NCBI RefSeq assembly: GCF_001693275.1
Contig: NZ_CP016477.1
Span: 1,860,001-1,924,000, forward strand
DNA from: Picosynechococcus sp. PCC 7117
GTDB taxonomy: Bacteria > Cyanobacteriota > Cyanobacteriia > Cyanobacteriales > MRBY01
DNA length: 64,000 nucleotides
Direction: 5' to 3'
Under the pieces are notes generated by a model. It saw only the letters and a list, made by a program, of their open reading frames with translations. It searched no databases and had not been told where the DNA came from. Positions within the stretch are counted from its first letter, which is position 1; every line of letters begins with the position of its first letter. Shown piece by piece: positions 1 to 7,823 of this stretch. The position numbers and the translations under genes are program-made.

Positions 1-2
1 CC

Positions 3-41
3 GATAAAACCATTAAACTCTGGCGATTCGGGATACAATGA
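3..41 (+). CDS. C-terminal end of a WD40-repeat protein (partial)
   Basis: The first codons of the window read DKTIKLWRFGIQ and then TGA. The DxTIKLW motif is the typical last strand of a WD40 beta-propeller blade, so this is the tail of a WD-repeat protein whose body lies upstream of the window. WD40 proteins are scaffolds for protein-protein contacts; nothing here shows the partner. Only 12 residues are visible, so the call rests on that one motif. Confidence 0.6.
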   Translation, partial: DKTIKLWRFGIQ

Positions 42-79
42 CCACCGAGCAAAAACAAGAATTTAAAACATAAAGCCCC

Positions 80-1174
80 ATGCTACGAGCCGGAATCGTC
101 GGACTGCCCAACGTTGGAAAATCCACCCTTTTTAATGCCCTCTGTGAAAATGCCAAAGCAGACGCGGCCAACTTTCCTTTTTGTACCATCGAGCCCAATG
201 TGGGGGTGGTGGCGGTTCCCGATGGGCGTCTTGATGTCCTCGCCGATATTTCCAAATCCGCCAAAATTGTCCCCACCCGCATCGAATTTGTCGATATCGC
301 TGGCTTGGTAAAAGGGGCAAGCCAAGGGGAAGGTTTGGGCAATCAGTTCCTCGCTAATATCCGTGAAGTGGATGCGATCGTCCATGTGGTGCGCTGTTTC
401 GACGACGATGACATCATCCATGTGTCCGGTTCCGTTGACCCGATCCGCGACATTGAAGTGATTAGCCTAGAGTTGATCCTCGCTGATTTGGCCCAGGTGG
501 AAAAACGCCTCGACCGCGCCCGCAAACAAGCCAAGAGTCGCGCCAAGGAAGCTCTGTTGGAAGTGGCCGTTTTAGAAAAGATTTTGCCCGTCCTTGAAGA
601 TGGTCGTCCGGCCCGGGAAGTGGAATTGGATGAAGAGGAAGAACTCGCGATCAAAGCCCTCGGTTTGCTGACCCGTAAGCCTGTAATCTATGCGACAAAT
701 GTTTCTGAGGAAGATCTCGCCGATGGTAATGCTTGGGTAGAACAGGTCAGGGAGTTAGCCCAAGGGGAAAACGCCCAGGTGGTCGTGGTTTCGGCCCAGG
801 TGGAAGCAGAATTAGTGGAATTAGACGCCGCCGAAAAGAAAGATTTCCTCGAATCCCTCGGCGTAGAAGAAGGGGGGCTGCAATCTCTCATTCGCGCCAC
901 CTATGAACTGTTGGGTTTACGAACCTATTTCACCACTGGCCCAGAAGAAACCCGCGCTTGGACGATCCATGTGGGCATGAAAGCGCCCCAGGCCGCCGGG
1001 GTAATTCACACAGACTTTGAACGGGGCTTTATCCGGGCGGAAACGGTGGCCTATCAAGATTTGGTGGATTGTGGGGCAATGCCTGCGGCCAAGGAAAAGG
1101 GCCTAGTGCGTGCGGAAGGAAAAGAATACTTAGTCCAGGAAGGGGATGTAATGTTATTTCGTTTTAATGTCTAG
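80..1174 (+). CDS. ychF: Redox-regulated P-loop NTPase YchF (Obg-like ATPase)
   Basis: The 364-residue length is normal for YchF. The G1 P-loop GLPNVGKST is at residues 8-16, and the G3 region has DIAGLVKGAS followed by GEGLGNQFL, the YchF form. The G4 segment (NVSE) departs from the NKxD of true GTPases, which fits the ATP preference of this family. A TGS-type domain occupies the C-terminus. YchF binds ribosomes and is linked to translation and oxidative-stress responses. The start ATG overlaps no other gene, and the stop overlaps the longest reading of the next gene by 8 bp, so the two may be co-transcribed. The identification is secure. Confidence 0.95.
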   Translation: MLRAGIVGLPNVGKSTLFNALCENAKADAANFPFCTIEPNVGVVAVPDGRLDVLADISKSAKIVPTRIEFVDIAGLVKGASQGEGLGNQFLANIREVDAIVHVVRCFDDDDIIHVSGSVDPIRDIEVISLELILADLAQVEKRLDRARKQAKSRAKEALLEVAVLEKILPVLEDGRPAREVELDEEEELAIKALGLLTRKPVIYATNVSEEDLADGNAWVEQVRELAQGENAQVVVVSAQVEAELVELDAAEKKDFLESLGVEEGGLQSLIRATYELLGLRTYFTTGPEETRAWTIHVGMKAPQAAGVIHTDFERGFIRAETVAYQDLVDCGAMPAAKEKGLVRAEGKEYLVQEGDVMLFRFNV

Positions 1175-1955
1175 GGAAATGGTCAAGGTTTGGGGGAAGG
1201 TTCTTGTTCTGGGTTTGTTGATTTGGTTTTTGGGGTGGAGTCCGGTTTGGGCTGAATCCCTAGGCGATCGCCTTGATCATTATCCCCAGTGGCAGGATTT
1301 ACCAAGCTTGAATCCGGTGCAAACTGGAAAAGATCTGATTTATCCGGATTGGTTTGCGGGCACCTGGCAGGTGACGAGTACCCTGATCGACCAAGTGGCT
1401 CCCCTCGCGCCGGATTTAGTGACACCTGGCTTTGCTGCTAACGAAACGTTAATTGGTCAGCCTTTTGTGTTTCGGGTTCGGTTTCAACTCCAGACGAACT
1501 TTTTGGTAAAACCTTTATCTTTGCCGAGGCAGACTGGGGCGGCGATTGTGGCAGACCGGGCGTTTAATGGTGCTGAAATTGCCCAGGCTTATCTAGGCGA
1601 AAAAACGGTACAAAAAGTAGAAGTCGATCCCCAACATCCCAACCGCCAGTTAACGATTTTAAAAGGCGATCGCCGCCTCATTTCCACTGTCACAGGCCGC
1701 GCCCAAGCTCAACCTAAACCCGACCAGTTTTTCAGTAGTGAACTCACCCAACAGCAATTTCAAAGTAGCGAGCAAATCTACCTGAATCGCGTTGAAACAA
1801 CGACGGATTATCAACAGCTTGACTCCGATCATGTTACAGCCAATCAAGTAACTGCGATTTATTTGTCTCCCAGTGATCCAGACTTTTTCCAGGCCCAAAA
1901 TAAACCTGTAGCCCTTTACCATTACCATTTAGATTTAACGAAAATTTCTGAATAA
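1167..1955 (+). CDS. Conserved cyanobacterial/plastid lumenal or secreted protein (DUF6816-like)
   Basis: The longest reading is 262 residues; the second Met (position 1179, MVKVWGKVLVLG) gives a cleaner signal peptide, with a hydrophobic stretch ending in SPVWAES, and lies just after AGGGAA. I therefore prefer 1179 as the start, though 1167 is possible. The mature part, with PDWFAGTWQVTSTL near residue 60, resembles a family conserved in cyanobacteria and chloroplasts (DUF6816) that folds as a small beta-barrel. No catalytic motif is visible. It probably acts in the thylakoid lumen or periplasm. It follows ychF without a gap. The function is unknown. Confidence 0.75.
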   Translation: MSREMVKVWGKVLVLGLLIWFLGWSPVWAESLGDRLDHYPQWQDLPSLNPVQTGKDLIYPDWFAGTWQVTSTLIDQVAPLAPDLVTPGFAANETLIGQPFVFRVRFQLQTNFLVKPLSLPRQTGAAIVADRAFNGAEIAQAYLGEKTVQKVEVDPQHPNRQLTILKGDRRLISTVTGRAQAQPKPDQFFSSELTQQQFQSSEQIYLNRVETTTDYQQLDSDHVTANQVTAIYLSPSDPDFFQAQNKPVALYHYHLDLTKISE

Positions 1956-2026
1956 ATCAGGAATTTTAAACACGTTTCAGAACGATTTTTAATACAAAGC
2001 TAATCTTTTAAAAATTAAGGTGAATC

Positions 2027-2890
2027 ATGAAAATTCTTGGCACAACAAAACTCCTCGGTGTGATTGGGGATCCGGTTAAACATTCCTTCTCGCCGATCAT
2101 GCACAATGCGGCGATCGCCGAACTGGGAGTGGATTATGTTTATCTCGCGTTTCCGGTAGCAGGCGCGGCTCTAAAAACGGCCCTGGATGGGTTTTGGGCG
2201 ATTGATCTCCAAGGATTTAGCATTACCATTCCCCACAAACAGTCAATCATGGCGCACCTAGAGGCGATCGCCCCGGAGGCTGAACTGGTGGGCGCGGTGA
2301 ATACCGTTTGGCGCACGGCAACGGGTTGGCAGGGGACAAATACAGATGTGGCGGGCTTTGTGGCTCCTTTGCAGACGTTGGAACGGGACTGGTCGAACGT
2401 CACCCCGGTGATCCTCGGCAATGGCGGTGCGGCGCGGGCAGTGGTAGTCGGTTGTCATCAACTGGGTTGTCCGCAGATCCATGTCTTGGGTCGTGATCCC
2501 GAAAAATTGGCGCAATTTAGCGAAAGTTGGCAAAATACGCCCCTGGCGGGCAAGGTACAAACCCATCTTTGGGGCGATCGCCAACGGCTAATTCCCCAGG
2601 CCCAACTGCTGGTCAATGCCACTCCCATTGGGATGTCTCCCCAAGTAGATGCGTCTCCAGTCAGTGACGAATTAATGGCCAATCTTCCCCCAGGGGCGAT
2701 CGCCTACGATTTAATTTATACACCTTCTCCTACCCAGTTTCTTAAACAAGCCCAGGCCCAGGGCGCAGCAATTATTGACGGGAGCGAAATGTTGGTCCAG
2801 CAAGGGGCGATCGCCTTAGAAAAATGGCTTGGTCAACCGGTTCCTGTCGATACCATGCGTCAAGCGTTACTTAATCATCTCGCTCGGTAA
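2027..2890 (+). CDS. aroE: Shikimate dehydrogenase (NADP+)
   Basis: AroE reduces 3-dehydroshikimate to shikimate in the chorismate pathway. The 287-residue protein has the substrate-binding GDPVKHSFSPIMHN near the N-terminus, the catalytic lysine in ITIPHK, NTDVAGF, and the nucleotide-binding GNGGAARAVV near residue 130. C-terminal NATPIGMSP and DLIYTP motifs are also present. The ATG is preceded by TTAAGGTGA, an acceptable ribosome-binding site. It stands alone, with about 70 bp to the gene before it. All key residues are intact. Confidence 0.96.
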   Translation: MKILGTTKLLGVIGDPVKHSFSPIMHNAAIAELGVDYVYLAFPVAGAALKTALDGFWAIDLQGFSITIPHKQSIMAHLEAIAPEAELVGAVNTVWRTATGWQGTNTDVAGFVAPLQTLERDWSNVTPVILGNGGAARAVVVGCHQLGCPQIHVLGRDPEKLAQFSESWQNTPLAGKVQTHLWGDRQRLIPQAQLLVNATPIGMSPQVDASPVSDELMANLPPGAIAYDLIYTPSPTQFLKQAQAQGAAIIDGSEMLVQQGAIALEKWLGQPVPVDTMRQALLNHLAR

Positions 2891-3017
2891 AATCAGAACC
2901 AGACAGATCTATCGGTTCCTCGATCAAAACTGCGTATGATAAAAGCATCTCCCTTGGCTAGGCCAGGGCCAACTCTCCCACTCTTCCTCGCCAGGCACTC
3001 ACAAAAGATAAATTCCC

Positions 3018-3659
3018 ATGGGCCTATACAAAAGAGTCTATAGAATCCAGAGCATCAGTCCTTCTGACCTCGTGCTCAAACAAGGCATTGATAAAAACAC
3101 AGCGATAATCCTTGCCTTCGTGCCAACCCTCGCGATTATTTTATGGCCAATTTCTGATTTTTTGGGCTATCGCTATGCCGTTTATCTTGTGGGTTTATTT
3201 ATCTATACTTTTATCTTTTTTCCCTTTTATCTTATGCCCTACGCTCGCTATCTAAAAGTAGATGCCGATGCGAACCAAATTATTTATTTAGAAGCCTATT
3301 TAATACAACTCTTTAAGCGGGGCCGCCCTTGGTTTCAATTCTTGCCCCAACCCAAGGTTTACGCCCTCAAAATTCCCCAACTCAAAGCACTCCACGTTAC
3401 TCAATACGACACCCTGCGTTTCTTGGGCAAAGGAGAAAAAATTCTCTTTCCAGATTTTAAATTCGATAATATCTACGAATTAACGCGTACAGTGGTGCGA
3501 ATTTTCCCCCTCCTGGAAGCGGAAGTTTGGGTTAACCCTTGGGAAGGGAATTATGGCAATCCCTACACCTACCTCCGCCGTAAATTAAAAGGGGCAAATA
3601 TTATGTTTTTAACGGGCAGTTCTGGCTCAGAGCTGTTGGGTGATGATGAGCAACTGTGA
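3018..3659 (+). CDS. Uncharacterised membrane protein
   Basis: This 213-residue protein has two hydrophobic segments near residues 27-45 and 50-75 (DFLGYRYAVYLVGLFIYTF) and then a soluble domain with YLEAYLIQLFKRGRPW and a C-terminal region rich in aromatic residues. I do not recognise a named domain. The ATG at 3018 is the first in frame and follows TAAATTCCC, a weak ribosome-binding site. It lies 128 bp after aroE and converges with the Sua5-like gene, only 11 bp away. It is likely a cyanobacterium-restricted inner or thylakoid membrane protein. No function is proposed. Confidence 0.7.
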   Translation: MGLYKRVYRIQSISPSDLVLKQGIDKNTAIILAFVPTLAIILWPISDFLGYRYAVYLVGLFIYTFIFFPFYLMPYARYLKVDADANQIIYLEAYLIQLFKRGRPWFQFLPQPKVYALKIPQLKALHVTQYDTLRFLGKGEKILFPDFKFDNIYELTRTVVRIFPLLEAEVWVNPWEGNYGNPYTYLRRKLKGANIMFLTGSSGSELLGDDEQL

Positions 3660-3670
3660 ACGACAAGCTT

Positions 3671-4306
3671 TTATTTCCGCAGGTGGGAAGGCAATTCGAT
3701 GTGGGGAATGATCTCCCGCAAATCATCAAAGGACACCAGACCAAAATTCAAAATGGTCGGTAAAGGCAAGTGGCAATCAATGAGGGTAGTGCGGATGCGT
3801 TCCTTGGCCTTGCCGCCATCGATAATGAGTGAAACTTGTTGCCCAAAAAAGGCTTCAGCGGTTTTTGCATCATTTGCACGCATCTCACTCCCTAAACTTG
3901 CGGTGCCAGCGGCAATGGGAAAAGGAGCTTGGGCGGCGAGGTCGTAGATAAATTGGTCAGGACAGGACACAAAAACCTCACTATGACCAGCAGTTACGCC
4001 TTCAGCCAAGTTGTTGCGGTGGGGAAGAATAACGCTAATGGGATAGGGAAATTGATTGACGAGGGTTTGGGCCTCGGCACTGAGGATGCCGTATTCAGGC
4101 ACCTTTGGGGGCGTTAAGAGAAGGGTCAGGGGCTTGCGGGGCTCCCAGCCTTTGAGTTCGTGGATCTGATTGGTCGCCTGGGGATTTAGGGCATTGGCAA
4201 TGAGCAGATACACCACGTCGGTATGGATCACGACGACCTGCCCACGGTCTAGTTGTTCGATGATGGGGGCGATCGCCTGGGGAGATTTGGGCAAAAATGT
4301 TGCCAT
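3671..4306 (-). CDS. Sua5/YrdC/YciO-family protein, divergent
   Basis: The fold is that of the YrdC domain, which in Sua5/TsaC makes threonylcarbamoyl-AMP for the t6A tRNA modification. Expected landmarks are present but altered: IHTDVVYLL replaces the usual TDTVYGL, and ELKGWEPRKPLTLLL replaces the KGRPxxKPL loop. PIAAGTASLG and the end of a YrdC domain are recognisable. At 211 residues it lacks the extra C-terminal Sua5 domain. The changed substrate-loop residues suggest a YciO-like paralogue rather than the main t6A enzyme. No partner genes are adjacent. Confidence 0.75.
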   Translation of the reverse strand: MATFLPKSPQAIAPIIEQLDRGQVVVIHTDVVYLLIANALNPQATNQIHELKGWEPRKPLTLLLTPPKVPEYGILSAEAQTLVNQFPYPISVILPHRNNLAEGVTAGHSEVFVSCPDQFIYDLAAQAPFPIAAGTASLGSEMRANDAKTAEAFFGQQVSLIIDGGKAKERIRTTLIDCHLPLPTILNFGLVSFDDLREIIPHIELPSHLRK

Positions 4307-4462
4307 AGTAATTGCACCTAGCTATTTTTTCCATCCTAAGTGATGCAATTGCTGCATGATGCGTTTTTCGCATTAAAATATTTAATTTTTCGCATATCTA
4401 ATCTAAATGGCAGCGAGGCTCGCCCTTTCTCAAGGCCAATGAACTGCTGGCAATATTTTTTC

Positions 4463-5326
4463 CTATGGCGAAGATTCCAGCGGTATCGAGGACTTGCCCT
4501 GGCTCAAAATGCCATACTTCGGCGCAAAAAACATCGCCAACACAAAGACAATCGTCAGTAAAACCACGATCGCCCCTCCTGTCGAAACATCAAAGTGATA
4601 GCTCAAGTAGGTGCCGAAAACACAGGAAAAAATGCTGCTCGCCCCAGAGATCCACAGCATATGATCAAAGCGGTCTGTCAGTAGATAGGCGATGGAGCCT
4701 GGGGTCACGAGCATCGCAATGACGAGAATAATGCCCGCTGTTTGTAGGGCCGTCACAATGGTCAACGCCAGCACAGACAAAAGCGTGTAATACATCAGTC
4801 GAGTATTTAGGCCGATGGCTTTAGCGTGATTTGGGTCAAAGCAAAAGAGTAACAGATCCTTCCGTTGAATGAGGATCACTACCAAGGTTAGGGTGCCGGC
4901 GATCAAGGTTTGCACAATATCACTGTTGGAGATCCCAAGAACGTTGCCAAACAGAATATGGAAAAGATCGATATTACTGGGGATTTTTGTAATTAAGACA
5001 AGGCCAAAGGCAAAGAACCCCGTGAAAATCACCCCGATGACAGCATCTTCTTTGAGCCTTGTTTTTGACTTTACATAACCAATGGCCACAGTTGCGCCAA
5101 AACCAAAGATGAAAGCGCCAATGGCGAAGGGAATATTTAGGGCATAGGCCACCACGACTCCTGGAACGACGGCATGGGAAACAGCATCCCCCATCAGTGA
5201 CCAACCCTTGAGGGTGATATAGCAGGACAACACCGCACAGACGAGGCCGACAAAGGCACTTACCCAAATGGCTTTGACGAGAAATCCATACTGTAGGGGT
5301 TCAATAATCCAATTCACTAAGCTCAT
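4463..5326 (-). CDS. mntB: Manganese ABC transporter, membrane permease MntB
   Basis: This is a 287-residue ABC-3 family permease with about eight hydrophobic segments, including [20 protein letters not shown] near the N-terminus and [18 protein letters not shown], the signature of metal-type ABC permeases. It forms the channel for Mn2+ in the plasma membrane. Its start overlaps the stop of mntA by 4 bp, indicating translational coupling, and it is the last gene of the mntC-mntA-mntB operon on the minus strand. The identification as Mn rather than Zn transport rests on the mntC partner and gene order. Confidence 0.9.
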   Translation of the reverse strand: MSLVNWIIEPLQYGFLVKAIWVSAFVGLVCAVLSCYITLKGWSLMGDAVSHAVVPGVVVAYALNIPFAIGAFIFGFGATVAIGYVKSKTRLKEDAVIGVIFTGFFAFGLVLITKIPSNIDLFHILFGNVLGISNSDIVQTLIAGTLTLVVILIQRKDLLLFCFDPNHAKAIGLNTRLMYYTLLSVLALTIVTALQTAGIILVIAMLVTPGSIAYLLTDRFDHMLWISGASSIFSCVFGTYLSYHFDVSTGGAIVVLLTIVFVLAMFFAPKYGILSQGKSSIPLESSP

Positions 5327-6123
5327 TGATCTACTTCTTCTAAACTGTTGGGCTGCTGTTGGTAATGGGAGGATAATTTTTCAAGACTAGTGACGGGTAA
5401 CCCCCCAAAGGTCATCACGAGGTTTTCCTCTGTGAAGGTATCGGCGGTATAACCTTCGGCGAGGACGGTGCGATTCAGTAAGATAGTGCGATCGCAGAAC
5501 GTTGAGATCGAAGCAAGATCGTGGGTCGAGATTAAAATCGTGTGCCCCTCATCCCGCAACTGCACCAACAGATCGATGATGCTTTTTTCTGTTTTGATAT
5601 CAACTCCCGTAAAGGGTTCATCAAGCAAAATAATTTTGCCTTCCTGGGCCAAGGCCCGCGCGAGGAAAGCCCGTTTTTTTTGGCCGCCGGAGAGTTCGCC
5701 AATTTGACGGTGACGGAATTCCACCAGATCTACCCGCTCTAGACTTTCCATCACTAAACGACGGTCTTTTTGACTGGGAATCCGCAGCAGATTCATATAG
5801 CCATAGCGACCCATCATCACCACATCAAACACGCTCACGGGAAAGTTCCAATCCACTTCATCGGCTTGGGGAACATAGGCCATCAGTTGTTTTTTCTGGG
5901 CCTGCTGCACCGACTGACCCGCAATGGTGACACGCCCCTGGGTCGGTTTCAAAAACCCCATAATCGATTTAAACAGGGTTGATTTGCCACAACCATTGGG
6001 GCCAACCAGGGCGGTGATGGTGCCTGGTTTGACGTGACAACTGGTGTTGTAAAGGGCGAGGCGGGTGTTGCTGTAGGTGACGCTGATATTTTCAACGGCG
6101 ATTTCTGGGATTGGGTAAGTCAT
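5323..6123 (-). CDS. mntA: Manganese ABC transporter, ATPase MntA
   Basis: The 266-residue ABC ATPase has Walker [13 protein letters not shown] near residue 41, signature [17 protein letters not shown] near residue 144 and Walker [13 protein letters not shown]. It couples ATP hydrolysis to Mn2+ import with MntB and MntC, as in the characterised Synechocystis mntCAB system. It lies 54 bp after mntC and overlaps mntB by 4 bp. In Synechocystis this operon is repressed by the ManS/ManR two-component system when Mn is sufficient; those regulator genes are not in this window. Confidence 0.93.
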   Translation of the reverse strand: MTYPIPEIAVENISVTYSNTRLALYNTSCHVKPGTITALVGPNGCGKSTLFKSIMGFLKPTQGRVTIAGQSVQQAQKKQLMAYVPQADEVDWNFPVSVFDVVMMGRYGYMNLLRIPSQKDRRLVMESLERVDLVEFRHRQIGELSGGQKKRAFLARALAQEGKIILLDEPFTGVDIKTEKSIIDLLVQLRDEGHTILISTHDLASISTFCDRTILLNRTVLAEGYTADTFTEENLVMTFGGLPVTSLEKLSSHYQQQPNSLEEVDQ

Positions 6124-6177
6124 CGCATTTTACCGGGGTAGTGGGTTTAGGAAAGTCTGATTAGAGCGGGTTTTCTC

Positions 6178-7155
6178 CTACTGGGCTGTTCCCGCGAGGA
6201 GGCCATTGGCGATCGTCCGCACATCATATTCGAGGAGATCTAAAAATGTTGGCACTGGGCCATCGGGGGTTGAGAGGGAATCAACATAAAGGTTCCCCCC
6301 AAAGCGGGCGCCCGTCGCCTTAGCCACTTCTTTTTGGCCTTCGTCGCTGACGGTGCTTTCACAGAAAATGGTGGGGACATCGTTAGCTTCAACTTGGGTG
6401 ATGACGCTCTGGACTTGCTTGGGGGTAAATTGTTGTTCGGCGTTGATGGGCCAAATGTAGATTTCTTCGAGGCCGTAATCCTGGGCCAGGTAAGAAAATG
6501 CGCCTTCACAACTGACGAGGAACCGCTGTGCTGCGGGAACAAGGTCGAGATCAGCTTCAAATTCGGCGGCGATCGCCTCTAGTTCGGCACTGTAGGCAGC
6601 GGCATTGGCGTTATAGGTTGCCGCATTGTCTGGATCGAGTGCCACAAACGCTTGACGGATATTTTCGACATAAACCAGGGCATTTTTTGGCGACATCCAA
6701 GCATGGGGATTGGGCTTGTCGGTATAGGGGCCTTCAGCAATGGGAATCGGTTCAATGCCTTCGGTCACAATGACGGCGGGAACATCGTTGAGATTGCCTA
6801 AAAATTGCTCAAACCACCGTTCTAAATTCATGCCGTTATAGAGCAATAAATCCGCATCCTGGGCCCGCACGAGATCACTGGGGGTGGGTTCATAGCCGTG
6901 GATCTCGGCTCCAATTCTGGTGATGGATTCAACGATTAATTTATCCCCAGCCACATTCTGGGCGATGTCGGCGATCACGGTGAATGTGGTTAAGACTTTT
7001 TTGCGCCCGTCTGTGTCATTAACCGTTGTTTCGTTATTAGTCGAAACATCACTATTGACTGACGGAGCCGCTTGCTGGGTACAACCCACTAACCAAATGC
7101 CGCAGACAATACCGACTAGGCTGAGGGTTTGACGCGGTAAGTTTATCCGAATCAT
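6178..7155 (-). CDS. mntC: Manganese-binding lipoprotein MntC
   Basis: The 325-residue cluster A-I binding protein starts with a lipoprotein signal ending in WLVGC (Cys near residue 25). Metal-ligand motifs are present: EIHGYEP, NPHAWMSP and the acidic residue in SCEGAF. Two cysteines, in SCEGAF and TIFCEST, match the position of the redox-active disulfide of Synechocystis MntC, which favours manganese over zinc. The protein captures Mn2+ outside the plasma membrane for photosystem II assembly. The start at 7155 is the first ATG and gives the full signal peptide. Confidence 0.93.
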   Translation of the reverse strand: MIRINLPRQTLSLVGIVCGIWLVGCTQQAAPSVNSDVSTNNETTVNDTDGRKKVLTTFTVIADIAQNVAGDKLIVESITRIGAEIHGYEPTPSDLVRAQDADLLLYNGMNLERWFEQFLGNLNDVPAVIVTEGIEPIPIAEGPYTDKPNPHAWMSPKNALVYVENIRQAFVALDPDNAATYNANAAAYSAELEAIAAEFEADLDLVPAAQRFLVSCEGAFSYLAQDYGLEEIYIWPINAEQQFTPKQVQSVITQVEANDVPTIFCESTVSDEGQKEVAKATGARFGGNLYVDSLSTPDGPVPTFLDLLEYDVRTIANGLLAGTAQ

Positions 7156-7238
7156 GAAACAATTATGAAAAGATCGTAGCCAGATTATCTCATTTTCTTT
7201 TCATATTTGCCAAGGTTGCCCTCCTAAAAACTGCTTTT

Positions 7239-7253
7239 GTAAAGTTTCTTTAC
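7239..7253. promoter_or_regulatory. Perfect palindrome upstream of mntC
   Basis: GTAAAG-TTT-CTTTAC is a perfect 6-bp inverted repeat with a 3-bp centre. It lies 84 bp upstream of mntC and 81 bp upstream of the divergent TPR gene. It could be an operator for either gene or a chance palindrome in AT-rich DNA. I see no clear -35/-10 pair to place it against. Confidence 0.3.
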
Positions 7254-7333
7254 TATTCGTTCCGTAGGTACTCCATCGTTAAGCTAGAGGAGTGGCCATA
7301 GTTGCCGATATCTAATGGGTCGTCGAAAAATTT

Positions 7334-7813
7334 ATGTTGAATGTTGTATTTGCAATGGTTTCAGAACCCCAATTTCCCGTCGTTTCAGAGGTAGTACCGC
7401 CCTTAGCCCAGAGTTTGGAGTTGCCCCCAACTGCCGCGGGGAAAGCAGCTTATCAGTCGGGGGTTGAGTTCCATGAACTGGCTGATTTTGACCAAGCGAT
7501 CGCCGCCTACCAAAGGGCGATCGCCGTTGATCCGAATTTTGTTGATCCCTACATCAATTTGAGCTTGATCTACATCAGTATGGGCCAGTTGGACGACGCA
7601 GAAGCGTTGTTGCAGACGGTGTTGTCATTGCCGGATCACCCGGAGGAACCCGCAAGCATCCATGCCCTCGCCCATTACAATCTGGGCATTATTTATAGTC
7701 GCCAAGGGGACTCAATCCAGGCATTGTCCCAGGTGAATCAAGCCCTGGCGATCGCCCCAAATTTTGCCCAAGCCCAAACTTTCTACCAACAGTTACAGAC
7801 TGCGCCGGAGTAA
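7334..7813 (+). CDS. TPR-repeat protein
   Basis: The 159-residue protein contains about three tetratricopeptide repeats from residue 37: AAYQSGVEFHELADFDQAI, then a unit with DPYINLSLIYISMGQLDDAE, then HYNLGIIYSRQGDSIQAL. The characteristic DPNF spacers between units are present. TPR proteins act as scaffolds; no catalytic part is present. The N-terminal 30 residues are hydrophobic/proline-rich but not a clear signal peptide. It is divergent from mntC and converges with recJ. Its partner is unknown. Confidence 0.75.
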   Translation: MLNVVFAMVSEPQFPVVSEVVPPLAQSLELPPTAAGKAAYQSGVEFHELADFDQAIAAYQRAIAVDPNFVDPYINLSLIYISMGQLDDAEALLQTVLSLPDHPEEPASIHALAHYNLGIIYSRQGDSIQALSQVNQALAIAPNFAQAQTFYQQLQTAPE

Positions 7814-7823
7814 GCTTTGCGAT

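Noticed and set aside
4330-4400. Repeated TTTTTCGCAT segments between the Sua5-like gene and mntB
   Set aside because: Short, AT-rich and not regularly spaced; not enough for a named site.
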